From Euryarchaeota archaeon UBA28 (lineage in GTDB: Archaea; Thermoplasmatota; Poseidoniia; Poseidoniales; Thalassarchaeaceae): 20,014 nucleotides of DNA. Positions 10,301-14,521 of this stretch are shown here, piece after piece (positions within the stretch are counted from its first letter, which is position 1; every line of letters begins with the position of its first letter). Location of the stretch: assembly GCA_002501605.1 (NCBI GenBank), contig DANW01000023.1:1-20014 (forward strand). Reading direction: 5' to 3'. Made by a program: the position numbers and the translations under genes. Below the pieces are notes generated by a model. That model was given only the letters and a program-made list of their open reading frames with translations, searched no databases and was not told where the DNA came from.

Positions 10301-10452
10301 AGCTCTTCTTCGAGGGGAATTAAGTAAGGATCTGGATTCTCTAGGTCGGAACTCTGATCGACGTGCCCAGCATTTGCCTCGAACCCCATTGAAGCAGAGG
10401 TTGTCTGCATCAACATGAGACAGACTAGGACCATAGCTGAACGTTGAGCCAT
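4369..10452 (-). CDS. Giant membrane-anchored subtilisin-like (S8) serine protease
   Basis: A 2027-residue exported protease. Residues 1-21 are a signal peptide. About 65-150 resemble a subtilisin propeptide (I9-like). The catalytic domain follows with D191 in VAVADTGVDFAHPD, H394 in SGNHGTLCAS, oxyanion-hole N498 in AIGNGGHG and S580 in GGTSLATP. D and H are 203 residues apart, far more than the few tens usual for subtilisins. The insert carries Asp-rich loops such as DIDNNSDGLLD, DLDRDGEFGDE and DTNGDGLWD. The remaining 1400 residues are beta-rich. A PPC-like segment near 1190-1220 contains DQDGDGDFSSDEE, and Ig-like units begin with D-x-T/E/I-x-P-type junctions near 1465, 1564, 1694 and 1873. 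A membrane helix at about 1978-1998 is followed by a basic then acidic tail of about 29 residues. It probably cleaves protein outside the cell while tethered to it. All catalytic residues are present and no frameshift is seen. A weak TATA-like GAAAGAA lies about 22-28 nt before the ATG. Confidence 0.95.
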   Translation of the reverse strand: MAQRSAMVLVCLMLMQTTSASMGFEANAGHVDQSSDLENPDPYLIPLEEELEPWVDPSLIDDLEGDNGKSRVTVITKSLQNLEFWQLENGALEEQAEASKGEVLIQQETTDGVIDHRTFWVSSQLVQKIPGVKGVIAVIDAQKAPEPYSIEPFQEPPGIDPNTVKTGEIHGATEAWQSGYSGDGLIVAVADTGVDFAHPDLNGTQARVTFDDSPYNGWPLMLDHNSMYNWVVHGEAYPARSTWYADTSTIDIDNNSDGLLDVSGLNISGVNMSLSGEYHIGEHPDSTLRSKQGGDVPILVVDDMASGEYKTVYADLDRDGEFGDEIPMRPGEETSGLDTNGDGLWDVSGGLVYWVSDGALGVPYGDTYAARHGYSDRVAGPGNLTLFMLESGNHGTLCASAISAQGVVSDGKVQGMAPNATISAIGNHYSGGHSLDAWRFIAEGYDGSTDTPDQPHIGSFSFGYSSVDEAGADPYSLYLDWLTRFYNNNTSYAVAIGNGGHGFGTTKSPGASNGVFSVGAFSSRSSGTWGQIAPWSNRGPNALGRMDPDVVAVGWSATGDIPLNTRDDANSAWRTWGGTSLATPVVAGLMALVAEAWQENLGEYPASQEFRDLVMSTSDDRGYEPFTQGGGWFNASTAIRTLDGNNGSWWATPSHWNSGSFQGQHRVANLNLLRPGETQITDIDFTNTGQSEISLSIAATSFSPLSHDIRIWNSTGNGTDEGENSTWDGHQSSRPDLLIPIHLDADPSLQLSPDTRQFRARATIEYSHFDVNQDRSSEERVFLEIMKWEDEDGDGIFVLDLDNDSMVDSEDWTEESELKEVTYWRSDGPNAEVRMGNPLQDSGDGLMLAVWNYNGHLSDEPVRIEIDWTSFGTNPDEWISVPSEVILQPNQTTSVPMIVSVPLGSEPGLHQHGLLIKSTDLDSNGSPLQSDSNRSWTLPVVTNVPWVGPFSIDARPIDGNVTNQTLYSEEWISGATRWDWRAESGDWRFLSIEWPDEWATGGTAIIDVDWDDNPYTDIDVMWLSETPHGYSSEDSTPYGNSTFYIEERSVNNYAGSGSHNWGTYTGTSREVFTVPVTPGVHQLALHTALHGVGSNDNPLNISVGYIAAERSGFEKVVSDWNEGSGVEAVHLVSTVPLSVENVTSYGWSQPIFLSNETAQDDGRNKMSASWWRNLTLNNSKSLSIEIDVASEDSLSDDSDIDLYLFRDQDGDGDFSSDEEIAKSTSSDSSEKIEQSDLTDGLYGIAVLGYDVPGGTMNFQITIQEFGGDDLRITNQISLSKFEIDSIWPDGSTALANEDPTAALQVSLEFDRPESAGTWQGYVEIELNGSIKFQVPYVYELLELPPLVNFSSPENMSYHNSSTPIEIYAIDTGIGFKLDQVKWLPRDNETIIPNANSVHALDTQGNHHNLTTIWNHGNHSAMPENTTLREIWINSSLPQIEQWHDYVLLVTDLSGFSSQAFLSLSYDSTAPDVMISQIPEITSNQVMTYRIWTEPSATFTHSGSIVELDEEGFAEHSFLLQDAEVGFDDSTGMPYYFVEGTSIFEVSVSDVAGNTVSRQFQVVYDPEPPDDVEFDTLYDQEGNTYQSSHLLEPVNLSSGNLVLKIPSDTMHWCLSINSVSDDYSTVECDSVGSRPAVFNTSTGHPESDEKGGAQEKYTISLPLATTGLPDGEYDINLELLDWTNNSASQSWPIHVDKTAPSIDWGLSMSNSLILFEHRQDLSWTSSEPVTFEFTMNGEIMISGLSSSGTYSFEIPRTGSHELCLYAVDGTLNRNNSNHALDCRTMSLDESIYDTLVLANWNGGIVSSTEVMATIQLGPGQEITWSKHASGETNLLMPESDVETISFELEEGENRFTLLVGSLDQTDTYELSVVRDTIPPAINIEERTNRTSTLSKMRVIEGTCESGTNTLVWSDADSSSLVCPSNGSFSVQLEILNTPGKHTIYVISTDHANNEASAEIEVLMQNWPEWAIDDARSMGPMLIWFSIAGLLIFTSTILAVRRLSRGRKEKDKLEYETEIETILGDIGLK

Positions 10453-10523
10453 GATACATCGTGTGAAGGCGGTTCTTTCATTCTGCCGGCCCCGTGCCTA
10501 GTGCACTCTCGCCCGTCAAGTCC

Positions 10524-10534
10524 AAATCATATAC
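10524..10534 (+). promoter_or_regulatory. TATA-like box of tRNA-Gln
   Basis: AAATCATATAC lies 19-29 nt upstream of the tRNA 5' end at 10553, as expected for an archaeal tRNA promoter. The stretch CATATACCACG continuing downstream recurs in front of asnS. Confidence 0.5.
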
Positions 10535-10552
10535 CACGCGCCACAAGCTCGG

Positions 10553-10628
10553 AGTCCCGTAGTGTAGTGGTCCATCATCTCAGGTTTTGGTCCTGGGGAC
10601 CCTGGTTCGAATCCGGGCGGGACTACCA
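10553..10628 (+). tRNA. tRNA-Gln (anticodon TTG)
   Basis: Acceptor stem AGTCCCG (10553-10559) pairs with CGGGACT (10618-10624), followed by discriminator A and an encoded CCA (10626-10628). The anticodon stem TCAGG/CCTGG (10580-10584/10592-10596) encloses loop TTTTGGT, giving anticodon TTG at 10587-10589, which reads CAA/CAG. The T-arm has loop TTCGAAT at 10606-10612. No intron is present. It is convergent with the acyl-CoA dehydrogenase gene: the last base of CCA is immediately followed by the complement of that gene's stop codon. Confidence 0.96.
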
Positions 10629-11843
10629 CTATCTCTCTATGGCGTCATGATCTACCTTGAGGTCTCGAGTGATATTCTTCTGGTGCCCCTCGAGGGTGCC
10701 TCCGCCGATTTCCAACAATTTGGCGTCCCTCCACAGACGCTCGACAGTATACTCCCCGACATATCCGTACCCTCCAAGTACCTGTATCGCCCTGTCCGCA
10801 ATGTTCTTGGCAATTGTCGTTGCGAATAATTTGACTCCATCTGAGTCCAATCTGTTTCCTGACTTTGCTAAGTCGATTTGTCTCGCAGTGTCATAGACAT
10901 AGGCCCTCATCGCCCTGTATTCCGCCCAAGACTCCGCTATGTGTCTCTGGATCTGGCCAAAATCCCTGATTTCCCTTCCAAAGGCTTGTCTTTCGCTAGC
11001 ATAGCTGTTCATTGCAGAGAGGCACCTTCTGGAGATTCCCACTGCCATCGCCGCCAGTCCGAGCCTCTCCAGCTCTAGATTTCTCATCATGTGAACCATG
11101 GATTCTCCGGGTAAACCGACTACGTTTTCGGGTGGCACAACGCAATCTTCGAAAACTAGCTCTGCAGTGTTGCTGGCCCTCATCCCGAGTTTGTCGAAAA
11201 TCTTCTGGCCGACGGAAAATCCAACCGTACCCTTTTCCACAAGGAAGGTGGTGATTTCCGCCCTTCCTCTATCGTCAGTTCCTGTCTTGGCATATAGCCA
11301 AACGATGTCAGCAGTGCCTCCATCGTCATCCAAAGAGCCGTTGGTTATCCACATCTTTCTCCCATTGATCACCCAGTTTCCATCGTCCCTCTGTACAGCA
11401 GAGGTCTCCATGCCAAGGACGTCCGTTCCATGATCTGGCTCACTCATTGCCATGCATCCAATCCACTCGCCACTGCATACCTTTGGAAGAATTCGCGATT
11501 TCTGATCCTTATTTCCATTTTGAGCGAGGTTGTTTACCATCAGTTGGTCATGAGCGAGATATGCAAGGCAGAAAGCTGGGTCGGAGTAGGAAAGTTCCTC
11601 ATTGATAATTGCGACTGCCGTTGCGTCCATTCCTCCTCCGCCGAATTCTGAGGGTACTGAGATCCCCAGAAGTCCTGATTCTCCAAGTGACCTGAATAAG
11701 CCGACGTTGAATTTTTCATCTCTGTTATACTCAAGCGCTTGTGGCTCGACCTCGTCAATAACAAAACTCCTAACCATCTCCCTGAGCATTGCGTGTTCAT
11801 CGGTTGGATTGGCGATGTCGAGCGTCCTCCAGTCCTCTTCCAT
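10629..11843 (-). CDS. Acyl-CoA dehydrogenase, isovaleryl-CoA-dehydrogenase-like
   Basis: A 404-residue FAD enzyme that introduces the C2-C3 double bond into acyl-CoA and passes electrons to ETF. From the Met at 11843, the helical N-terminal domain runs to about 120. The beta domain has the flavin-binding stretch MAMSEPDHGTD (131-141) and MWITNG (164-169). The C-terminal helical domain has ERQAFGREIRDFGQIQ (284-299) and QVLGGYGYVGEY (354-365). The usual C-terminal Glu of the YEGT motif is replaced by Gly (EIGGGTLE, 378-385). A Glu in LELERL (E259) sits where isovaleryl-CoA dehydrogenase keeps its catalytic base. Hence a branched-chain (leucine pathway) substrate is favoured but not proven. 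The frame stays open upstream to 11966, overlapping asnS, but that extension (41 residues, basic) does not look like the family. The internal ATG at 11843 is preferred, giving a 46-nt gap after asnS and possible co-transcription with it. Confidence 0.93.
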   Translation of the reverse strand: MEEDWRTLDIANPTDEHAMLREMVRSFVIDEVEPQALEYNRDEKFNVGLFRSLGESGLLGISVPSEFGGGGMDATAVAIINEELSYSDPAFCLAYLAHDQLMVNNLAQNGNKDQKSRILPKVCSGEWIGCMAMSEPDHGTDVLGMETSAVQRDDGNWVINGRKMWITNGSLDDDGGTADIVWLYAKTGTDDRGRAEITTFLVEKGTVGFSVGQKIFDKLGMRASNTAELVFEDCVVPPENVVGLPGESMVHMMRNLELERLGLAAMAVGISRRCLSAMNSYASERQAFGREIRDFGQIQRHIAESWAEYRAMRAYVYDTARQIDLAKSGNRLDSDGVKLFATTIAKNIADRAIQVLGGYGYVGEYTVERLWRDAKLLEIGGGTLEGHQKNITRDLKVDHDAIER

Positions 11844-11889
11844 GTATCTGCCACATGGCCTAGGCGTAAGAGTGATTCGGGTCGCACGC

Positions 11890-13218
11890 CTACGGCGTGA
11901 CACGTCTGCTGTCCCGGGGGAAAGGTATCGTCTCCCTAATGTGATCAGCACCCGATAGCCAAGCACAAACTCTGTCTATCCCCATTCCGAAGCCCCCGTG
12001 TGGGACGCCTCCGTATCTCCTAATGTCAATGTAGAATTCATATGGCTCCCTTGGAGTTCCCTCTTCGTCTATTCTCTCTAGTATTTCCTTTTCCGACCAG
12101 GTTCTTTCGCCTCCTCCGATGATCTCTCCATAGCCCTCGGGAGCAAGTAAGTCGTGACAGAGAACATACTTCGTATCATCTGGATCGGGCCTGTGGTAGA
12201 ATGGCTTGGCCACGCGGGGATAGTGGGTAAGGAAATGAGGTACTTCGAAGTCTTGGGTTAAGATTTTTTCTTTGCTGTAGTCTAAATCCTGGCCCCACTC
12301 TATCTCGACGCCCTTGGACTGCAGAGTTTCAACGGCTTCGTCATATCTCATTCTCGGATACTTGGAGTCTGCGTATTTTTGAATCATATCTACGTCTCTC
12401 CCAAGCTCAGACAATTCGTCTCCTCTTTCCTCGACTAGTGATTGGGCTATGCTTCTGACGAGGGCCTCTCCATGTTCCATCACTTCCTGATTACCCCCCC
12501 ATGCTATTTCCATTTCAGCATGCCAGAACTCAGTCAGGTGCCTTCTTGTCCTGCTTTTTTCGGCTCTGAAAGATGGAGCAATAGTGTAGAGTCTCTCCAG
12601 TGCTGGCATAGCTGCCTCAGCATACAATTGCCAAGATTGAGTGAGATATGCCTTTTTCCCGAAATAAGGCACTTCGAAGAGGGTGCTTCCACCCTCAACG
12701 GCCCCTGCTACGAAGTTAGGAGCCTGATATTCAATGAAATCTCGGTCTCTGAAGTAGGAATGAACAGCGCCGAAAACCGTTGACCTGATCTTCAACATCT
12801 TTGTCATCCTGCCAGTCCTCAAATACAGGTGTCTGTTATCGAGGAGGAATTCAGTTTCCCCCCCATCGGCCTCTGCCATGGCTGATTCTGTGATTGGAAA
12901 TGGACTATCCGGGTTTACAGCCCCAACTACAATTCCCGAGCTTACCGAGAGTTCGTAGCCATGTTCCCTGTCAGTTCTGATGACCTTTCCTGTGACCCTT
13001 ACACTCGATTCTATCAGAGCACCAGATAGGGCATCGAAACATTCGTCATCGACCTCACCCTTTTTGATTACGCACTGCAAAGAACCTGTTGAGTCTCTGA
13101 GGACCAAGAATCGGATTTTGTTCGAGCCCCTGGTCCTGTGGACCCACCCACAGAGCTCGACGACCTCCTCATCATGAGAACCGACAAGGATGTCTCCAAT
13201 CCAATACTGCTTTGGCAC
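11890..13218 (-). CDS. asnS: Asparaginyl-tRNA synthetase
   Basis: A 442-residue class IIb aminoacyl-tRNA synthetase that charges tRNA-Asn with asparagine in the cytosol. The N-terminal OB-fold anticodon-binding domain (about 1-105) contains GWVHRTRGSNKIRFLVLRD. The catalytic domain has motif 1 around 155-170, AYLTQSWQLYAEA (190-202), motif 2 FRAEKSRTRRHLTEF (217-231) and motif 3 GGFGMGIDR (408-416). RAEKSRTRRHLTE is the AsnRS form; AspRS has an HNT-type sequence at this place, so AsnRS is preferred over AspRS. The start is GTG at 13218, beginning PKQYWIGDILVG. A TATA-like sequence lies 22-27 nt upstream, so the transcript is probably leaderless. The gene follows tRNA-Lys on the same strand and precedes the acyl-CoA dehydrogenase. 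A direct AsnRS means tRNA-Asn need not depend on the amidotransferase route. Confidence 0.95.
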   Translation of the reverse strand: MPKQYWIGDILVGSHDEEVVELCGWVHRTRGSNKIRFLVLRDSTGSLQCVIKKGEVDDECFDALSGALIESSVRVTGKVIRTDREHGYELSVSSGIVVGAVNPDSPFPITESAMAEADGGETEFLLDNRHLYLRTGRMTKMLKIRSTVFGAVHSYFRDRDFIEYQAPNFVAGAVEGGSTLFEVPYFGKKAYLTQSWQLYAEAAMPALERLYTIAPSFRAEKSRTRRHLTEFWHAEMEIAWGGNQEVMEHGEALVRSIAQSLVEERGDELSELGRDVDMIQKYADSKYPRMRYDEAVETLQSKGVEIEWGQDLDYSKEKILTQDFEVPHFLTHYPRVAKPFYHRPDPDDTKYVLCHDLLAPEGYGEIIGGGERTWSEKEILERIDEEGTPREPYEFYIDIRRYGGVPHGGFGMGIDRVCAWLSGADHIRETIPFPRDSRRVTP

Positions 13219-13230
13219 GACCCCCTGAGG

Positions 13231-13246
13231 GGCCCGTGGTATATGG
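13231..13246 (-). promoter_or_regulatory. TATA-like promoter of asnS, sharing an extended motif with tRNA-Gln
   Basis: The minus strand reads CCATATACCACGGGCC, running from 28 to 13 nt upstream of the asnS GTG. The tRNA-Gln promoter has CATATACCACGCGCC at an almost equal distance from its 5' end, 14 of 15 bases the same. A short CCCC/GGGG inverted repeat lies between this element and the start codon. Confidence 0.45.
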
Positions 13247-13274
13247 TTGCCTCGCTGGCTCCACGCAGTGGTGC

Positions 13275-13351
13275 TGGCGGGTCTGACGGGGTTCGAACCC
13301 GCGACCGCCCGGTTAAGAGCCGGGTGCTCTACCTGACTAAGCTACAGACCC
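13275..13351 (-). tRNA. tRNA-Lys (anticodon CTT)
   Basis: On the minus strand the acceptor GGGTCTG pairs with CAGACCC, followed by discriminator G and an encoded CCA (complement of 13275-13277). The anticodon stem CCCGG/CCGGG encloses loop CTCTTAA, giving anticodon CTT, which reads AAG. The D-arm GCTTAGTCAGGTAGAGC and T-loop TTCGAAC are canonical. No intron is present. It lies 44 nt downstream of the rpiA stop and 56 nt upstream of asnS on the same strand. Confidence 0.97.
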
Positions 13352-13372
13352 GACCATCCGAATCGCTATCCC

Positions 13373-13380
13373 ATTTTAAT
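13373..13380 (-). promoter_or_regulatory. TATA-like box of tRNA-Lys
   Basis: The minus strand reads ATTAAAAT at 22-29 nt upstream of the tRNA 5' end (13351), flanked by CC/GG as part of the imperfect palindrome CCATTTTAATGG. It lies in the 44-nt gap after the rpiA stop codon. Confidence 0.5.
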
Positions 13381-13395
13381 GGCCTCGGATGACAA

Positions 13396-14118
13396 TCAAT
13401 TTAGTCTGCCATTGGGATTTACCAAAATCTCGACCCCTGACGAGGATGATAGTACTACTGCATCACAAATTCCGATAAACAGGCCTACTTCGATTACCCC
13501 CTTAATTTTGGAGATAGTTTTCTCCAAATCTGCGGGATTTGTGATACTGGGGCCGAATTCACAGTCAATGATGTATCCACCATTATCTGTTATGAAAGGT
13601 TCGTTTTCCAATGTACCCTTCTGTCCTGAAGCCCTTATCTTTACTTCTCCTGGACAAAATCCATTGATCTCTTCTATAACCGAATCGGATTGAAGTGGAT
13701 CGGCCTCGATGGGTAGTTTGAAACTCCCGAGAATATCAACTCTCTTACTATAATCGGCTACTACGATCATTGATTTTGAAAGATTTGCGACAATCTTCTC
13801 CCTCGTTAGTGCCCCGCCTCCTCCTTTGATGAGTGAGAAATCCATGTCGAATTCATCGGCACCATCAATTGTTAGGTCCAGGGACTCTACCTGGGAAATT
13901 TCGATCAGAGGGATATTGAGGGACTCGGCCAGTACCCTTGTCGATTCACTGGTTGGTACTCCTGTAATCTCAAGACCCTCTTCGTCCATCATTCTGCCGA
14001 TTTCGATGATTGTATGCTTAACGGTTGATCCAGTTCCAAGACCAATTATCATGCCGTTTTTCACGTATTTACACGCTGCTATTCCTGCCTCTCTCTTTAG
14101 TAGCTCGGCATCGGACAC
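13396..14118 (-). CDS. rpiA: Ribose-5-phosphate isomerase A
   Basis: A 240-residue cytosolic enzyme that interconverts ribose 5-phosphate and ribulose 5-phosphate, supplying pentose for nucleotides. Family motifs are all present: phosphate-binding GLGTGSTVKH (26-35), DGADEFD (85-91) and KGGGGALTREK (98-108). They supply the residues equivalent to E. coli D81, D84, K94 and E103 (here D85, D88, K98, E107). Length is close to the usual 220-235 residues. The start is GTG at 14118, giving MSDAELLKREAG; no better in-frame ATG lies nearby, and a TATA-like box sits about 27-34 nt upstream. It is divergent from the RNase P RNA gene, with which it shares a 94-nt AT-rich spacer. Confidence 0.96.
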   Translation of the reverse strand: MSDAELLKREAGIAACKYVKNGMIIGLGTGSTVKHTIIEIGRMMDEEGLEITGVPTSESTRVLAESLNIPLIEISQVESLDLTIDGADEFDMDFSLIKGGGGALTREKIVANLSKSMIVVADYSKRVDILGSFKLPIEADPLQSDSVIEEINGFCPGEVKIRASGQKGTLENEPFITDNGGYIIDCEFGPSITNPADLEKTISKIKGVIEVGLFIGICDAVVLSSSSGVEILVNPNGRLN

Positions 14119-14144
14119 AGGGCTCTGTTAGTGAGAACGTAGAT

Positions 14145-14173
14145 GATTATTTCCAAAATTTTTTGTTTTTTCC
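14145..14173. promoter_or_regulatory. AT-rich divergent promoter region between rpiA and RNase P RNA
   Basis: The plus strand holds GATTATTTCC followed by CAAAATTTTTTGTTTTTTCC. On the minus strand GGAAATAATC lies 27-36 nt before the rpiA GTG and is a good TATA candidate. The run of A/T at 14154-14172 is the only AT-rich block upstream of the RNase P RNA. It lies 40-60 nt before helix P1, so the RNA may be made with a short 5' leader. That leader would include a small TTGG/CCAA hairpin at 14188-14198. Confidence 0.4.
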
Positions 14174-14212
14174 TGACCGTTGGGTTCTTGGGCACCAACG
14201 TGGCGGGCAGTG

Positions 14213-14510
14213 TGAGGGAGCAGGAGGGTCGCTGACAGTGTACGACACTGAGGAAAGTCCCCTCTCCGTGATGCGAGTGGCTCGACGCAAGTCGGGGGTC
14301 CGGGAGGGCCGGCTCTGCAACAGAAACGAACTGCCCCGGGAGTACGATGAATCCGTAAGGAGGAGGTTTCCCGATGGTGGCTGGAACGAGCAACCCCGCT
14401 GGAGCAAGTCCAAGCAGGCCCGTAGTGCATCAACAGGGCCGGGTAGGATGCATAGTTGAATGCGACCAGCCGAAAGGTGAACAGAAAGGGGCTTATTCCC
14501 TGCACCCTCA
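14213..14510 (+). ncRNA. rnpB: RNase P RNA (catalytic RNA for tRNA 5' maturation)
   Basis: About 298 nt, the RNA subunit that removes tRNA 5' leaders. Helix P1 is TGAGGG-A-GCAGG (14213-14224) with CCTGC-A-CCCTCA (14499-14510). P2 is GGTCGC (14227-14232) with GCGACC (14462-14467). P3 is the hairpin CAGTG-TACGA-CACTG (14236-14250). The conserved core begins AGGAAAGTCC (14251-14260). P4 forms between AAGTCCCC (14255-14262, with its universally bulged U) and GGGGCTT (14488-14494), next to the conserved ACAGAA at 14481. The specificity half has GAACGAGCAACCCC (14384-14397) and GGAGCAAGTCCAAGCAGG (14401-14418). These conserved blocks and their order make the call firm; ends are set by P1. The 3' end is 11 nt from the stop codon of the convergent MMPL gene. 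Confidence 0.94.
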
Positions 14511-14521
14511 TCAATTTCTCA

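Noticed and set aside
11844..11966. Upstream extension of the acyl-CoA dehydrogenase frame to 11966
   Set aside because: It would overlap asnS by 77 nt and adds a basic 41-residue segment unlike the family. The ATG at 11843 starts the expected N-terminal helical domain.
11890..13218. Aspartyl-tRNA synthetase
   Set aside because: Motif 2 reads RAEKSRTRRHLTE, the AsnRS form, not the HNT-containing AspRS form.
13219..13232. CCCCTGAGGGG inverted repeat as a terminator or riboswitch before asnS
   Set aside because: It is too short and lacks a T-run, and it sits between the TATA-like box and the GTG. It may be chance in a GC-rich spacer.
14128..14514. Overlapping short open frames on both strands between rpiA and the MMPL gene
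   Set aside because: The region folds as RNase P RNA with P1-P4 and the conserved core, which explains the sequence. The frames have unnatural Cys/Arg/Pro-rich composition.
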